Below are positions 15,700-24,700 of a stretch of 64,000 nt of DNA, piece after piece. Made by a program: the position numbers and the translations under genes. Source of the stretch: Nocardiopsis sinuspersici (GTDB lineage: Bacteria; Actinomycetota; Actinomycetes; Streptosporangiales; Streptosporangiaceae); the NCBI GenBank assembly GCA_008638415.1, contig VWVT01000003.1, forward strand, positions 186,001-250,000, written 5' to 3'. Each line of letters opens with the position of its first letter. Positions within the stretch are counted from its first letter, which is position 1. Under the pieces are notes generated by a model, which was not told where the DNA came from, made no database searches, and saw only the letters and a list, made by a program, of their open reading frames with translations.

Positions 15700-16701
15700 T
15701 CACACCTCGTCGGTCTCGCCCTCGCGGCTGGCGAGCAGGCGGCGCAGCGACGCCACACGGTCCGGGTCCAGCTCTTCGCGGTCCAGGGCGGCCTGGACCG
15801 CGCAGTCGGGAGCGTCGGGCTGGTGGGAGCACTCGGGCGGGCAGTCCTCGGCGGCCCGGGCCAGGTCCGGGAAGCCCTCGACGATGTCCTCCGGGGCGAT
15901 GTGGGCCAGGCCGAAGCTGCGCACGCCCGGGGTGTCGATCAGCCAGCCGTCCTCGAACGGCAGCGCGGCGGCCGACGTGGAGGTGTGGCGGCCGCGTCCG
16001 GTGACCGCGTTGACGTGGCCCACGGCCCGGTCGGTGCCCGGGACGAGCCGGTTGACCAGGGTGGACTTGCCCACGCCGGAGGAACCGACGAACACGGTGG
16101 TGCGGCCCTCCAGACGGGCGCGCAGGCCGGCGAGACCGCTCTCTGGGCCGAGCACCTCGTAGGGCACGCCCAGGGGCTCGTACACGCGCAGCAGTTCGTC
16201 CGGGTCAGCCAGGTCGGCCTTGGTCAGGCACAGGAGCGGGTCGAGCCCCGCGTCGTAGGCGGCGACCAGGCAGCGGTCCACGAAGCGGGGCTGCGGCGCG
16301 GGGTCGGCCAGGGCGCACACGATCGCCAACTGGTCGGCGTTGGCGACGATCACCCGCTCGACCGGGTCGGTGTCGTCGGCCGTGCGCCGCAGTACGGACT
16401 CGCGCTCCCTGACCCGCACGACCCGGGCCAGGGTGTCGGGCCTGCCGGACAGGTCGCCGACGATGTCGACGCGGTCGCCGACGACGATGGATCCCCGGCC
16501 GAGCTCACGGGCCTTCATCGCCACGACGGGGACGCCGCCCACCAGGCAGCGGTACCGGCCCCGGTCGACCGCGGTGACCATGCCCTCCACGGCGTCCTCG
16601 TGCTTGGGCCGGTTGCGGGTGCGGGGCCGGGAACCGCCCCGGGCACGCACGCGGATGTCGTCCTCGTCCAGGTGGCGCCCTCCGCCCTGTGTGCGGCTCA
16701 T
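15700..16701 (-). CDS. rsgA: Ribosome small-subunit GTPase RsgA
   Basis: 333 aa from ATG 16701, which overlaps the aroA stop as ATGA. RsgA is a circularly permuted GTPase that helps mature the 30S subunit. The permuted order of motifs is visible: G4 LTKADL, then G1 [12 protein letters not shown], then G3 DTPGVRSFG. An OB-fold N-terminal part ([13 protein letters not shown]) precedes them. The C-terminal zinc-binding Cys/His cluster C-x4-C-x-H...C is present in [18 protein letters not shown]. Translation is probably coupled to aroA, a pairing I recall from other actinomycetes. Confidence 0.94.
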   Translation of the reverse strand: MSRTQGGGRHLDEDDIRVRARGGSRPRTRNRPKHEDAVEGMVTAVDRGRYRCLVGGVPVVAMKARELGRGSIVVGDRVDIVGDLSGRPDTLARVVRVRERESVLRRTADDTDPVERVIVANADQLAIVCALADPAPQPRFVDRCLVAAYDAGLDPLLCLTKADLADPDELLRVYEPLGVPYEVLGPESGLAGLRARLEGRTTVFVGSSGVGKSTLVNRLVPGTDRAVGHVNAVTGRGRHTSTSAAALPFEDGWLIDTPGVRSFGLAHIAPEDIVEGFPDLARAAEDCPPECSHQPDAPDCAVQAALDREELDPDRVASLRRLLASREGETDEV

Positions 16702-18023
16702 GCCAGTGCCTCCGCCCACAGGCCCGGGAAGTCGGGCAGGGTCTTGCGCGTGGTGGCGATGTCCTCCACCTCCACACCGGGCACCGCGAGCCCGATCACC
16801 GCGCCGGACGTGGCCATCCGGTGGTCGTCGTAGGAGTGGAACACCCCGCCGTGCAGCGGCCTCGGACGGATGACCAGGCCGTCGGGCAGCTCCTCGGCGT
16901 CGCCGCCCAGCCGGTTGATCTCGGCGGCCAGCGCGGCGATGCGGTCGGTCTCGTGGCGCCGCAGGTGGGCGATGCCGGTCAGCCGGGAGGGTGTCGAGGC
17001 CAGCGCGGCCACGGCGGCGACGGTGGGGGTCAGCTCGCCCACGTCGCGCAGGTCGGCTTCGATGCCCGCGATCCGGCCGGTGCCGCGCAGGGTGAGCCCG
17101 TCGGGGGACAGCGACACCTCGCCGCCCATGCGGGTGAACAGCGAACGCAGCGCGTCGCCGGGCTGGGTGGTGTGCTCCGGCCAGCCCTCGACGGTCACCT
17201 CGCCCCCGCTGACCAGGGCCGCGGCGAGGAAGGGCGCGGCGTTGGACAGGTCGGGCTCCACGGTGATGTCGGCCGCCTTGACCGGTCCGGGCCCGACCCT
17301 CCAGGAGTTCTCGGCGGTGGACACGGTCACCCCGGCCGAGCGCAGCATCTCCACGGTCATGTCCAGGTGCGGCTGGGAGGGCACGGGCGGTCCGGAGTGG
17401 CGCACGTGCACGCCCTCGGTGAAGCGGGCGCCGCTCAGGAGCAGGGCGGACACGAACTGGGAGGAGCCGGACGCGTCCAGGGTCACCTCGCCGCCGCGTA
17501 CGGCGCCGGTGCCGTGGATGGTGACGGGCAGGGCTCCGCGGCCGCCGTCGTCGATGTCGGCGCCCAGCGCGCGCAGGGCGCCCAGGAGCTCGCCCACCGG
17601 CCGCTCGCGGGCACGCGGATCGCCGTCGAAGTCGACGGTCCCCGAGGCCAGGGCGGCCAGGGGCGGCACGAACCGCATCACCGTGCCCGCGTTGCCGACG
17701 TCGACCGAGGCCGGGCCGCGCAGCGGAGCCGGGGTGACCATCAGGTCCCCGCCGGAGTCCCCCGCCGGGGAGACCTCCACGCCCAGGGCGCGCAGGGCGC
17801 CGACCATCAGTTCGCTGTCCCGGCTGGCCAGGGGGCGGCGCACCAGGCAGGGGGTCTCCGACAGCGAGGCCAGGATCAGCGCGCGGTTGGTCATCGACTT
17901 GGACCCCGGCAGGGAGAGCCGGGCGCGCACCGGGTGCTCGGCCGTGGGCGCTGGCCAGTGGCCGCCGGAGGATCCGGCGGGGTCGGCGGGCTGGGCGGGC
18001 TGCGGGGACGCGGAGTCAGGCAT
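16698..18023 (-). CDS. aroA: 3-phosphoshikimate 1-carboxyvinyltransferase (EPSP synthase)
   Basis: 441 aa. EPSP synthase joins shikimate-3-phosphate and phosphoenolpyruvate in aromatic amino acid synthesis. Family blocks are [17 protein letters not shown] near the start (substrate-binding Lys), [16 protein letters not shown] (the usual GxAGTxxRF form), [12 protein letters not shown], and near the C-terminus the catalytic [14 protein letters not shown] and [13 protein letters not shown] lies 6 nt before the ATG with no ribosome binding site, so the mRNA is probably leaderless. It forms an operon with rsgA. Confidence 0.96.
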   Translation of the reverse strand: MPDSASPQPAQPADPAGSSGGHWPAPTAEHPVRARLSLPGSKSMTNRALILASLSETPCLVRRPLASRDSELMVGALRALGVEVSPAGDSGGDLMVTPAPLRGPASVDVGNAGTVMRFVPPLAALASGTVDFDGDPRARERPVGELLGALRALGADIDDGGRGALPVTIHGTGAVRGGEVTLDASGSSQFVSALLLSGARFTEGVHVRHSGPPVPSQPHLDMTVEMLRSAGVTVSTAENSWRVGPGPVKAADITVEPDLSNAAPFLAAALVSGGEVTVEGWPEHTTQPGDALRSLFTRMGGEVSLSPDGLTLRGTGRIAGIEADLRDVGELTPTVAAVAALASTPSRLTGIAHLRRHETDRIAALAAEINRLGGDAEELPDGLVIRPRPLHGGVFHSYDDHRMATSGAVIGLAVPGVEVEDIATTRKTLPDFPGLWAEALA

Positions 18024-18279
18024 GACACAAGGTTATCGGGACCGGGGCGGGTGGAGGAGGACGGCCGCGTGCCTGTGGACGGCCCGCCGCGGGCCGGGTC
18101 CCCGCGAACGGGGCGGGCGGGAGGCCGTCCGGGCTGCGTGCCGACAGCGGCAGCCGGGTTCCCGCGGGCGGGGACGGACGGGCGCCGTGGAGCCGGCCCC
18201 CGCGGCGCCGACGGCGCCTGTGGCGGAGCGGGGACGCGGGGCCGCGGGCGGACCGGGACGGACGTATCCTTGTGGGGCC

Positions 18280-19464
18280 ATGGTGTATCTGGATCACGCT
18301 GCCACGACCGATGTTCGCCCCGAGGTGGTCGCCGACGTCGCGGCCGAGCTCGGGAGCCTCGGCAACCCCTCGTCCCTGCACGGCCACGGGCGCGCCGCCC
18401 GGCGTACGGTCGAGGAGGCGCGTGAACGCGTCGCCGGAGCGCTCGGCTGCACCCCGCACGAGGTGGTCTTCACCGGCGGCGGCACCGAGTCGAACAACAT
18501 CGCCGTCAAGGGCCTGTACTGGGCGCGCAACGCCGGGGACGCCGGGCCCCGCAGGACGAGGATCCTCACCAGCGCCGTCGAGCACCACGCCGCCCTCGAC
18601 CCCGCGCACTGGATGGCCGAGCACCAGGGCGCCACGCACGAGAGGCTGCCCGTGGACGCGCTGGGACGCGTGAGCCCGTCCTCGCTGCGGGAGGCGATCG
18701 AGGGCGGCCCCGGCCCCGACGCGGTCGCGCTCGTGTCGGTCATGTGGGCCAACAACGAGGTGGGCACGGTGCAGCCGGTGGCCGAGCTGGCCGCCGTCGC
18801 CGCCGAGTACGGCATCCCCTTCCACACCGACGCCGTGCAGGCCGTGGGCGTGGAACCGGTCGACTTCGCCGAGAGCGGGGTGAGCGCCCTGACGGTCACC
18901 GGACACAAGCTCGGCGGGCCGGTGGGCGCGGGGGCGCTGCTGGTCGAGCGCGGCCTCGCCCCGGTAGCGGTCCTGCACGGGGGCGGGCAGGAGCGCGACA
19001 TCCGTTCGGGCACCCTGTCCGCGCCGCTGCTGCGCGGGCTGGCCACGGCCCTCCACCTGGCGGTCGCCGAGCGCGAGGAGCACGCCAAGCACCTGAGGGA
19101 CCTTCGCGACGAACTGGAGGAGCGGGTCCGCGCCGCGGTCCCCGACACGGTCGTCAACGGCGACCCCGGGCACAGGCTGCCGGGGATCTCGCACCTGTCC
19201 TTCCCCGGCTGCGAGGGCGACGCGCTGCTGATGCTGCTCGACGCCAAGGGCATCTCGTGCTCGACCGGCTCGGCCTGCTCGGCCGGGGTGGCCCAGCCCA
19301 GCCACGTGCTGCTGGAGATGGGGGCCGACCCCGACACGGCGCTGAGCAGCCTGCGCCTGTCGCTGGGCCGCACCTCCACGAGGGAGGACGTCGCGGCGCT
19401 GGCCGAGGCGATCGGCCCGGTCGTGGAGCGGGCCCGGAACGCGCGCGCCAAGCGCCGCCGCTGA
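18280..19464 (+). CDS. Cysteine desulfurase (NifS/IscS family)
   Basis: 394 aa. A PLP enzyme that takes sulfur from L-cysteine for Fe-S clusters, thiouridine or other sulfur carriers. It starts YLDHAATTDVRPEV, as the class does. PLP contacts include EHHAAL and HTDAVQAVG, the PLP-binding Lys is in TVTGHKLGGPVG, and the active-site Cys lies in CSTGSACSAG. The long loop around that Cys places it in the IscS-like group. TATCCT lies 9 nt before the ATG and may direct a leaderless transcript. Neither mnmA nor suf genes follow, so the acceptor is not evident from this window. Convergent with the cyclophilin gene. Confidence 0.94.
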   Translation: MVYLDHAATTDVRPEVVADVAAELGSLGNPSSLHGHGRAARRTVEEARERVAGALGCTPHEVVFTGGGTESNNIAVKGLYWARNAGDAGPRRTRILTSAVEHHAALDPAHWMAEHQGATHERLPVDALGRVSPSSLREAIEGGPGPDAVALVSVMWANNEVGTVQPVAELAAVAAEYGIPFHTDAVQAVGVEPVDFAESGVSALTVTGHKLGGPVGAGALLVERGLAPVAVLHGGGQERDIRSGTLSAPLLRGLATALHLAVAEREEHAKHLRDLRDELEERVRAAVPDTVVNGDPGHRLPGISHLSFPGCEGDALLMLLDAKGISCSTGSACSAGVAQPSHVLLEMGADPDTALSSLRLSLGRTSTREDVAALAEAIGPVVERARNARAKRRR

Positions 19465-19500
19465 CGGGCGCCGCGCGCGGCCGGCGGTGAGGGCCGCCCC

Positions 19501-20184
19501 CTACTCCGCGCGGTGGACGGTGACCGACTCCAGGACCACGTCCTGTACCGGACGGTCGCCCGCGTCGGTCTCCACGTCGGTGATGCCGTTCACCACCTCC
19601 ATGGACTCCTCGTCCGCGACGTGCCCGAAGATCGTGTGCATGCCGTTCAGGTGCGGGGTCGGCTCGACGGTGACGAAGAACTGCGAGCCGTTGGTGTCCG
19701 GACCGCTGTTGGCCATGGCCAGCACACCCGGCTCGTCGAACTCCCGGCCGGACCCGAGCTCGTCCTCGAAGGTGTAGCCCGGGCCTCCGCGGCCGGTGCC
19801 TTGGGGGTCGCCGCCCTGGATCATGAAATCGTCGATCACCCGGTGGAACACGGTGCCGTCGTAGAACCCGGCCTCGCCCGTCACCGGGTTGGGCACGCCC
19901 TCGCCCTCGGCCAGGCCCACGAAGTTGGCCACCGTGACGGGGGCGTCCTCCGGGAACAGCTCCACCTCGATGTCGCCCTCACTGGTGTGCAGGGTGGCGC
20001 CCTCGACACCGCTGACGTCCACGTCGGCCGGGCCGCCGGCCTGTTCGGAGCCCTCGGCCCGGTCCGGGCCGGTCGCACCGTCCTCGGAGCCGCCTCGGGC
20101 GTCGGTGCCACCGCCGCAGGCGGAGGTGGCGAGCAGGGCGGTACCGGCCAGGAGGGCCGTCATGGAAAGGGGCAGATGCTTCAT
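19501..20184 (-). CDS. Cyclophilin-type peptidyl-prolyl isomerase, lipoprotein
   Basis: 227 aa from ATG 20184. An N-terminal lipoprotein signal ends in [10 protein letters not shown], so the mature protein is probably anchored on the outer face of the membrane by Cys21. A charged linker is followed by the cyclophilin domain (about residues 62-226), with [20 protein letters not shown], the catalytic Arg being in FHRV, and [17 protein letters not shown]. It should catalyse proline cis-trans isomerisation during folding of secreted proteins. An in-frame upstream extension to 20277 has no signal character and was rejected. Confidence 0.93.
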   Translation of the reverse strand: MKHLPLSMTALLAGTALLATSACGGGTDARGGSEDGATGPDRAEGSEQAGGPADVDVSGVEGATLHTSEGDIEVELFPEDAPVTVANFVGLAEGEGVPNPVTGEAGFYDGTVFHRVIDDFMIQGGDPQGTGRGGPGYTFEDELGSGREFDEPGVLAMANSGPDTNGSQFFVTVEPTPHLNGMHTIFGHVADEESMEVVNGITDVETDAGDRPVQDVVLESVTVHRAE

Positions 20185-20370
20185 CGGTTCACTTCCGGGA
20201 GGGGACTCGCTGCGGGGCGGCACACAGCGTACTCGGCCGGTCCGGGTACCACCGCCCGCAGGGTCGCGTTCGGTCATGGCGTGAACACGGCACGTCCCGC
20301 TCGTCGGGTCCCCCGTGTCCGGACCCCTCCCGGGCTCCTCCGGACCTGCCGGATCCCTCGGGCGCGGAGT

Positions 20371-20778
20371 TCAGGCGGAGCCCTCGGCCGCCCCGTCGCC
20401 GTCCTGTTCCCCCCGCTCCCGCCGCTTCTGCTCCTGCGCCTCCCGGGCGCGCCGGCGCTGCTCCTCCGCGCGCTCGCGGCAGCGGCGGAGGAACTCCTCG
20501 TCCTCCTCGTGGGTGGTGGCGCGGGCCCGGCGCGGGTGGTCGTACTCGGGAAAGGCCGGGGGAGGGCCGGCGGGGGCGGACGGTGCCGGGTCGCGGTGCG
20601 GACGGCCCAGGGCGAACCACAGCAGGGCCCCGAGCTTGGGCAGGAGAAGGACGACCACGGTCCAGGCGGGTTTGGGCAGCAGCCGCACGGACCCGGGGGC
20701 CGAGCCGATCACGTCGAACAGGGCGTACACCCAGACGCAGAGCGACAGCACGGTGAGCAGGAGGAGGAAGTGGGCCAT
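20371..20778 (-). CDS. PLDc_N (phospholipase D nuclease N-terminal) domain protein
   Basis: 135 aa. Two membrane segments, FLLLLTVLSLCVWVYALFDVI and AWTVVVLLLPKLGALLWFAL, form the PLDc_N domain seen at the start of cardiolipin synthase-like proteins, here as a stand-alone small protein. A highly charged cytoplasmic tail rich in Arg/Glu (EEDEEFLRRCRERAEEQRRR) follows and is probably a helix or coiled coil. No catalytic HKD motif is present. No Shine-Dalgarno precedes ATG 20778; an in-frame ATG at 20823 would add 15 residues. Function unknown. Divergent from the XRE regulator. Confidence 0.8.
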   Translation of the reverse strand: MAHFLLLLTVLSLCVWVYALFDVIGSAPGSVRLLPKPAWTVVVLLLPKLGALLWFALGRPHRDPAPSAPAGPPPAFPEYDHPRRARATTHEEDEEFLRRCRERAEEQRRRAREAQEQKRRERGEQDGDGAAEGSA

Positions 20779-21042
20779 GGGGGACTGTCCAATCGGGATC
20801 GGGGCACCGTTCTCGGGCATCATGGAAGCCGGGCGCCGGGGGACCGGCCGGGACCGCGCCGGGCTCCGGACGGCGCCGTCGGCTCCTTCGGGGTGCGTCA
20901 ATGAATTACCACGGATCGCCGTGCCCGTCCCGTCGCTTGACCGGCGGCCCGGCACGGTAGAGGGTCGTAGAACGGCGGCGGGGTCGGTGGCACTGGCCCG
21001 AAGGTGTGCCGGGGTCGGCCCCGTCGGGCGACGGAGGAGGTT

Positions 21043-21861
21043 ATGGGAGTGAACACTGCACTGCCGTCCGCGATGTGGCTCCCCTTCGCCGCGCGAGTAC
21101 TGCGTGCGCGCTCCGACAGGGGGCTCTCGCGCGCCGAACTCGCCAAGACGGTGGGGGTGACCGACGACAAGCTCCGCGAGGTGGAGAGTGCCCACTGCAG
21201 GCCGGCGCGGTCGCTGGTCGAGCGGGTGGACACGGCCCTGGGCACAGAACACCAGCTGGTCGACGCGTGGGCGATCACCCTCCAGGCCGAGGCCTTCCCC
21301 AACGAGTTCGGCGACCAGCGCGAACTGGGCGTCCACGCCACCCACCTGTGGGAGCACCAGCCCATGGCGCTCCCGGTGTTCCTGCGCACCCGCGAGTACT
21401 CGCGGGCGGTCCTGCGTCCGCGCCACCCCGACCTGTCCCCGGACATGGTCGAGGTGATGGTGGAGGAGGAGATGGCCCACCGCGCGGAGATGACCGGGCC
21501 GGACGGGCCCGTGCTCCGGGTGGTCCTCAACGAGTCGGCGTTGCAGCGCCCCCAGGGCGGAGCGGCCGTGCTCAACGCCCAGCGCGGCTTCCTCTCCGAC
21601 CTGATCGAGGCGGGCATCGTCACCATGGGCGTGATCCCCGAGCAGACCCCGCACCACCCGGGACTGGGCGGCGCCTTCCGGATGATGGACTTCGCCGACC
21701 GGCCCAGCATGGTCTACGCGTTCGCGGCCGAGGGAGGCGACCTGACCGCCGAAGCCGAACAGGTGGGCCGCTGCACCATGGTGCGCGACGCCATCGAGAA
21801 CGCCGCGGTGGAGCTCACGCCGCGGTCGGAGCTGCTGACCGCCCGCTGGCCCGCGGGCTAG
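21043..21861 (+). CDS. XRE-family regulator with DUF5753
   Basis: 272 aa. GGAGGAGG lies just upstream; GGAGG at 5 nt supports ATG 21043, while GTG 21049 is a second possibility. The N-terminal helix-turn-helix is LRARSDRGLSRAELAKTVGV followed by DDKLREVESAHCRPA (about residues 20-55). The remainder is the DUF5753 domain, with MALPVFLRTREYSRAVL and VLNESALQRPQGG. Such proteins usually pair with a small DUF397 protein, as in the BldB/WhiJ-type systems of Streptomyces; here no DUF397 gene is adjacent. A role in development is inference from the family. Confidence 0.9.
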   Translation: MGVNTALPSAMWLPFAARVLRARSDRGLSRAELAKTVGVTDDKLREVESAHCRPARSLVERVDTALGTEHQLVDAWAITLQAEAFPNEFGDQRELGVHATHLWEHQPMALPVFLRTREYSRAVLRPRHPDLSPDMVEVMVEEEMAHRAEMTGPDGPVLRVVLNESALQRPQGGAAVLNAQRGFLSDLIEAGIVTMGVIPEQTPHHPGLGGAFRMMDFADRPSMVYAFAAEGGDLTAEAEQVGRCTMVRDAIENAAVELTPRSELLTARWPAG

Positions 21862-21917
21862 GCCGCGGGCGGGCCCGCCCTTGGGAGGACACCCGATGAT
21901 GGGCTAGGTTGCCCGCC

Positions 21918-23132
21918 ATGGATATCGCGATCACATCCGGATACGTCGTACCCGTCGACGGCGACCCCATCGACGGCGGTACCGTCCTCGTCACCGACGG
22001 CAGGATCACCGCCGTCGGCGCGGACGCCGACGTCACGGTCCCCGAGGGCGCCACCGTCGTCGACGCCGCGGGCAAGTGGGTGCTCCCCGGTTTCGTGGAG
22101 GCCCACGGCCACATCGGCATCGACGAGGAGGGCATCGGCTGGGCCGGTGACGACACCAACGAGATGACCGACCCCAACGGCGCACGCATGCGCGCGCTGG
22201 ACGCCATCAACCCCGCCGACCGCGGCTTCGCCGACGCCCTGTCCGGGGGAGTCACCAGCTCCGTCGTCAAGCCCGGCTCGGGCAACCCCGTCGGCGGCCA
22301 GACGGTGGCCATCAAGTGCTGGGGCCGCAGCATGGAGGACCGGCTGGTCAAGCACCCGGCCAGCGTCAAGAGCGCCCTGGGCGAGAACCCCAAGCGCGTG
22401 TACGGCAACAAGGACAAACTCCCCTCCACCCGCCAGGGCGTGGCCGCGGTCATCCGCGACGCCTTCACCAAGGCCCAGGACTACAAGGCCAAGCGCGAGC
22501 ACGCGTCGGCCGAGGGCACCCCGTTCGACCGGGACAACACCCTGGAGGTGCTGGTCAGGGTCCTGGACGGCGAACTCCCCTGGTGCCAGCACACGCACCG
22601 CGCCGACGACATCCACACCGCGATGCGCCTGGCCGACGAGTTCGGCTACCGGCTGATCATCAACCACTGCACCGAGGGCCACCTGCTGGCCGACGAGATC
22701 GCCGAGCGCGGTATCCCCGTCATCACCGGCCCGCTCATGACCAGCCGGTCCAAGGTGGAGGTCAACAACAAGACCCTCGCCAACCCGGGCATCCTCGACC
22801 GGGCGGGCGTCAAGGTCGCCCTGACCACCGACCACCCGGTCGTCCCGATCGAGTTCCTGGTCCACCAGGCCACCCTGTGCGTCAAGGAGGGCATGGACCC
22901 CGCGGCCGCGATCCGCGCGCTCACGGTCAACCCCGCCGAGATCATGGGCATCTCCGACCGGGTCGGCTCCCTCAAGCCGGGCCTGGACGGCGACGTGGTC
23001 GTGTGGTCGGGCGACCCGCTGGACGTGATGAGCCGTGCCCTGCGCGTGTTCGTCGAGGGCCGCGAGGTCTACACCTACGACGAGGAGAGCCGCGGGGGCA
23101 CCGTGCTCGACGCCTACTACCGGGAGGGATAG
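21918..23132 (+). CDS. Amidohydrolase family protein (imidazolonepropionase-like)
   Basis: 404 aa from ATG 21918; TAGGTT lies 7 nt upstream, which suggests a leaderless mRNA. The metal-dependent amidohydrolase fold is shown by VLPGFVEAHGHIG (the HxH pair, about residue 65), HTHRADDIHTAMRLA, IINHCTEGH and the late Asp in ALTTDHPVVP, followed by LTVNPAEIMGISDRVGSLKPGLDGDVVVW. The enzyme hydrolyses C-N bonds in cyclic or amide substrates; the exact one is unknown. Its stop is followed by the tandem repeat array. Confidence 0.9.
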   Translation: MDIAITSGYVVPVDGDPIDGGTVLVTDGRITAVGADADVTVPEGATVVDAAGKWVLPGFVEAHGHIGIDEEGIGWAGDDTNEMTDPNGARMRALDAINPADRGFADALSGGVTSSVVKPGSGNPVGGQTVAIKCWGRSMEDRLVKHPASVKSALGENPKRVYGNKDKLPSTRQGVAAVIRDAFTKAQDYKAKREHASAEGTPFDRDNTLEVLVRVLDGELPWCQHTHRADDIHTAMRLADEFGYRLIINHCTEGHLLADEIAERGIPVITGPLMTSRSKVEVNNKTLANPGILDRAGVKVALTTDHPVVPIEFLVHQATLCVKEGMDPAAAIRALTVNPAEIMGISDRVGSLKPGLDGDVVVWSGDPLDVMSRALRVFVEGREVYTYDEESRGGTVLDAYYREG

Positions 23133-23180
23133 GAGGGGCGCCTCCGGAGCGCTCCGACCGCGTCCCCAGGCGGTGTTCCC

Positions 23181-23594
23181 TTGAGGCTGCGCTGCGCTTC
23201 GCCTCGTGCTCGTGCGCCGCAGGCACGGGAACCTTCGGCCCCTGCGGTGCGCCCGCTCGTGCCTCGCGGGCGCACCTGCGCGGCCTCCAGAACCCCGTCG
23301 GCGCCCCCGCTGTGTCGTCTTTGAGGCTCCGCTGCGCTTCGCCTCGTGCTCGGGCGCCGAAGGTACGGGAACCTTCGGATCCTCCGGTATGGCGGCTCGT
23401 TCCTCGCAGCCCCACCTACGAATCCTCCAGAACCCCGTCGGCGCCCTCGCTGTGTCGTCTTTGAGGCTGCGCTGCGCTTCGCCTCGTGCTCGGGCGCCGA
23501 AGGTACGGGAACCTTCGGCCCCTACGGTGCGCCCGCTCGTACCTCACGGGCACACCTGCGGGGCCTCCAGAACCCCGTCGGCGCCCTCGCTGTG
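23181..23594. repeat. Three tandem 140-bp repeats
   Basis: The 493-base gap between the convergent amidohydrolase and TIGR03089 genes holds three tandem units starting at 23181, 23321 and 23461, each opening with TTGAGGCT(G/C)CGCTGCGCTTC and spaced exactly 140 bases. Units 1 and 3 share an inner version with CGGTGCGCCCGCTCGT, while unit 2 carries GGATCCTCCGGTATGGCGG and CGAATCCTCCAGAACCCCGT, which match the dispersed elements at 5.3 and 56.1 kb. The flanks CTCGGGCGCCGA and TCGGCGCCCTCG are near inverted repeats. Open frames through the array are byproducts of composition. Confidence 0.9.
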
Positions 23595-23625
23595 CGGTGG
23601 CACAGGGCCGAGTCCACCGAGCGGC

Positions 23626-24441
23626 CTAGGACGGTCCCACCGTCCGGAAGGGGACCTCGTCCGGGAGCGGCGGTCCGCCCGCCCCGCGGAGCGCCACGGT
23701 GACCTTCTCCATGCCGGCCCTCCTCAGCGCCTCCTCCGGGCCCGCGGACTCCAGGGGCGTCAGGACGACCGGGGACCCCGCCGCGACCGGGGCCAGCAGC
23801 AGTTCCGCGTCCTCGCCGAGCAGGGTCATCGGGGCGCCGGGCTCGGCGAACAGGCCCACGCGGTCCTCGGAGGTCAGCCGCCACCGGTCCGCCCGCTGCC
23901 GCGCTCCGGCGGCCAGGGCCGCCCCGGTCCGGACCCCGGGAGCGCGCAGCGCGGGCGCCTCCGGGTCGATCGGGTACGGCGAGAAGTGGTCCCCGTACCC
24001 GCGCACCTCCACCGAGTAGTCGAGCACCATGGGCGGCACCTCGGCCAACGGCAGGCCGAGCGGGTGCAGGGAGGTGCCCACGACCTCGTCCGCGCCGCTG
24101 TCCAGGGCGGCCTCCAGGCGGTCGGCGTCGGCCACCGCGACCTGAGCCCCCTCGGGCAGGTCCGCGCCCGGCCGGACGAACTCCGCCACGGCGCCCACCG
24201 ACCAGCACGAGACCAGCCACACCAGCGACTGCCAGTGCACCGGCAGGGCGACCACGACCCGGTCGCCGGGTTGCGAGCCGAGTCCGTCCACCAACATGTT
24301 CGAGGTCTTGGACACCCAGTTGTCGAAGGTGGCGCGGGACAGCTCCACCCGGCCGCCCGAGGCGTCGTAGGAGGTCACGAACGGTCGGGACGGGTCGGCG
24401 GACACCAGGGCGCGCCACAGCTGCGCGGGAGTTTCGGACAT
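23626..24441 (-). CDS. TIGR03089 family protein (AMP-binding-like)
   Basis: 271 aa from ATG 24441, with TAGAGT 7 nt upstream and no ribosome binding site. It resembles the N-terminal part of acyl-adenylate-forming enzymes (PFVTSYDASGGRVELSRATF, NWVSKTSNMLVDGLG, PGDRVVVALPVHWQSLVWLV) but stops at half the usual length and lacks the P-loop and the C-terminal lid domain. This is the normal form of the actinobacterial TIGR03089 family, so it is probably intact rather than truncated. Without the catalytic domain, adenylation activity is doubtful. Function unknown. Confidence 0.88.
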   Translation of the reverse strand: MSETPAQLWRALVSADPSRPFVTSYDASGGRVELSRATFDNWVSKTSNMLVDGLGSQPGDRVVVALPVHWQSLVWLVSCWSVGAVAEFVRPGADLPEGAQVAVADADRLEAALDSGADEVVGTSLHPLGLPLAEVPPMVLDYSVEVRGYGDHFSPYPIDPEAPALRAPGVRTGAALAAGARQRADRWRLTSEDRVGLFAEPGAPMTLLGEDAELLLAPVAAGSPVVLTPLESAGPEEALRRAGMEKVTVALRGAGGPPLPDEVPFRTVGPS

Positions 24442-24700
24442 GACCGCCACTCTAGGGCGTACCCGCCGGACATGCCCGGGGCGTGCGCGGAAGGCCACCG
24501 CGCCGACGCACCGGTGTCCCGGCGGTGACCCGACCGGGGCCGTAAGGCAACGCAACGGTGACGTCGCCCGGCCCCGCGAAAACCATCGGGCGCTGACCAG
24601 CGCACACACCCCGGAGCCGGCCCGGGCCGGCGGCGCGCGGACGCCTTCCGGGGGTGCCGCGTTGTGTGCGCCGTGTTCCGGAAACTGCCACAGTTGTCCC

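Noticed and set aside
23181..23594. A CRISPR array at the tandem repeats
   Set aside because: The units are 140 bases and diverged along their length, without short identical repeats and unique spacers, and no cas gene is near.
23626..24441. TIGR03089 protein as a truncated acyl-CoA synthetase pseudogene
   Set aside because: The short form is the normal length of this family and the frame is intact with a clear start.
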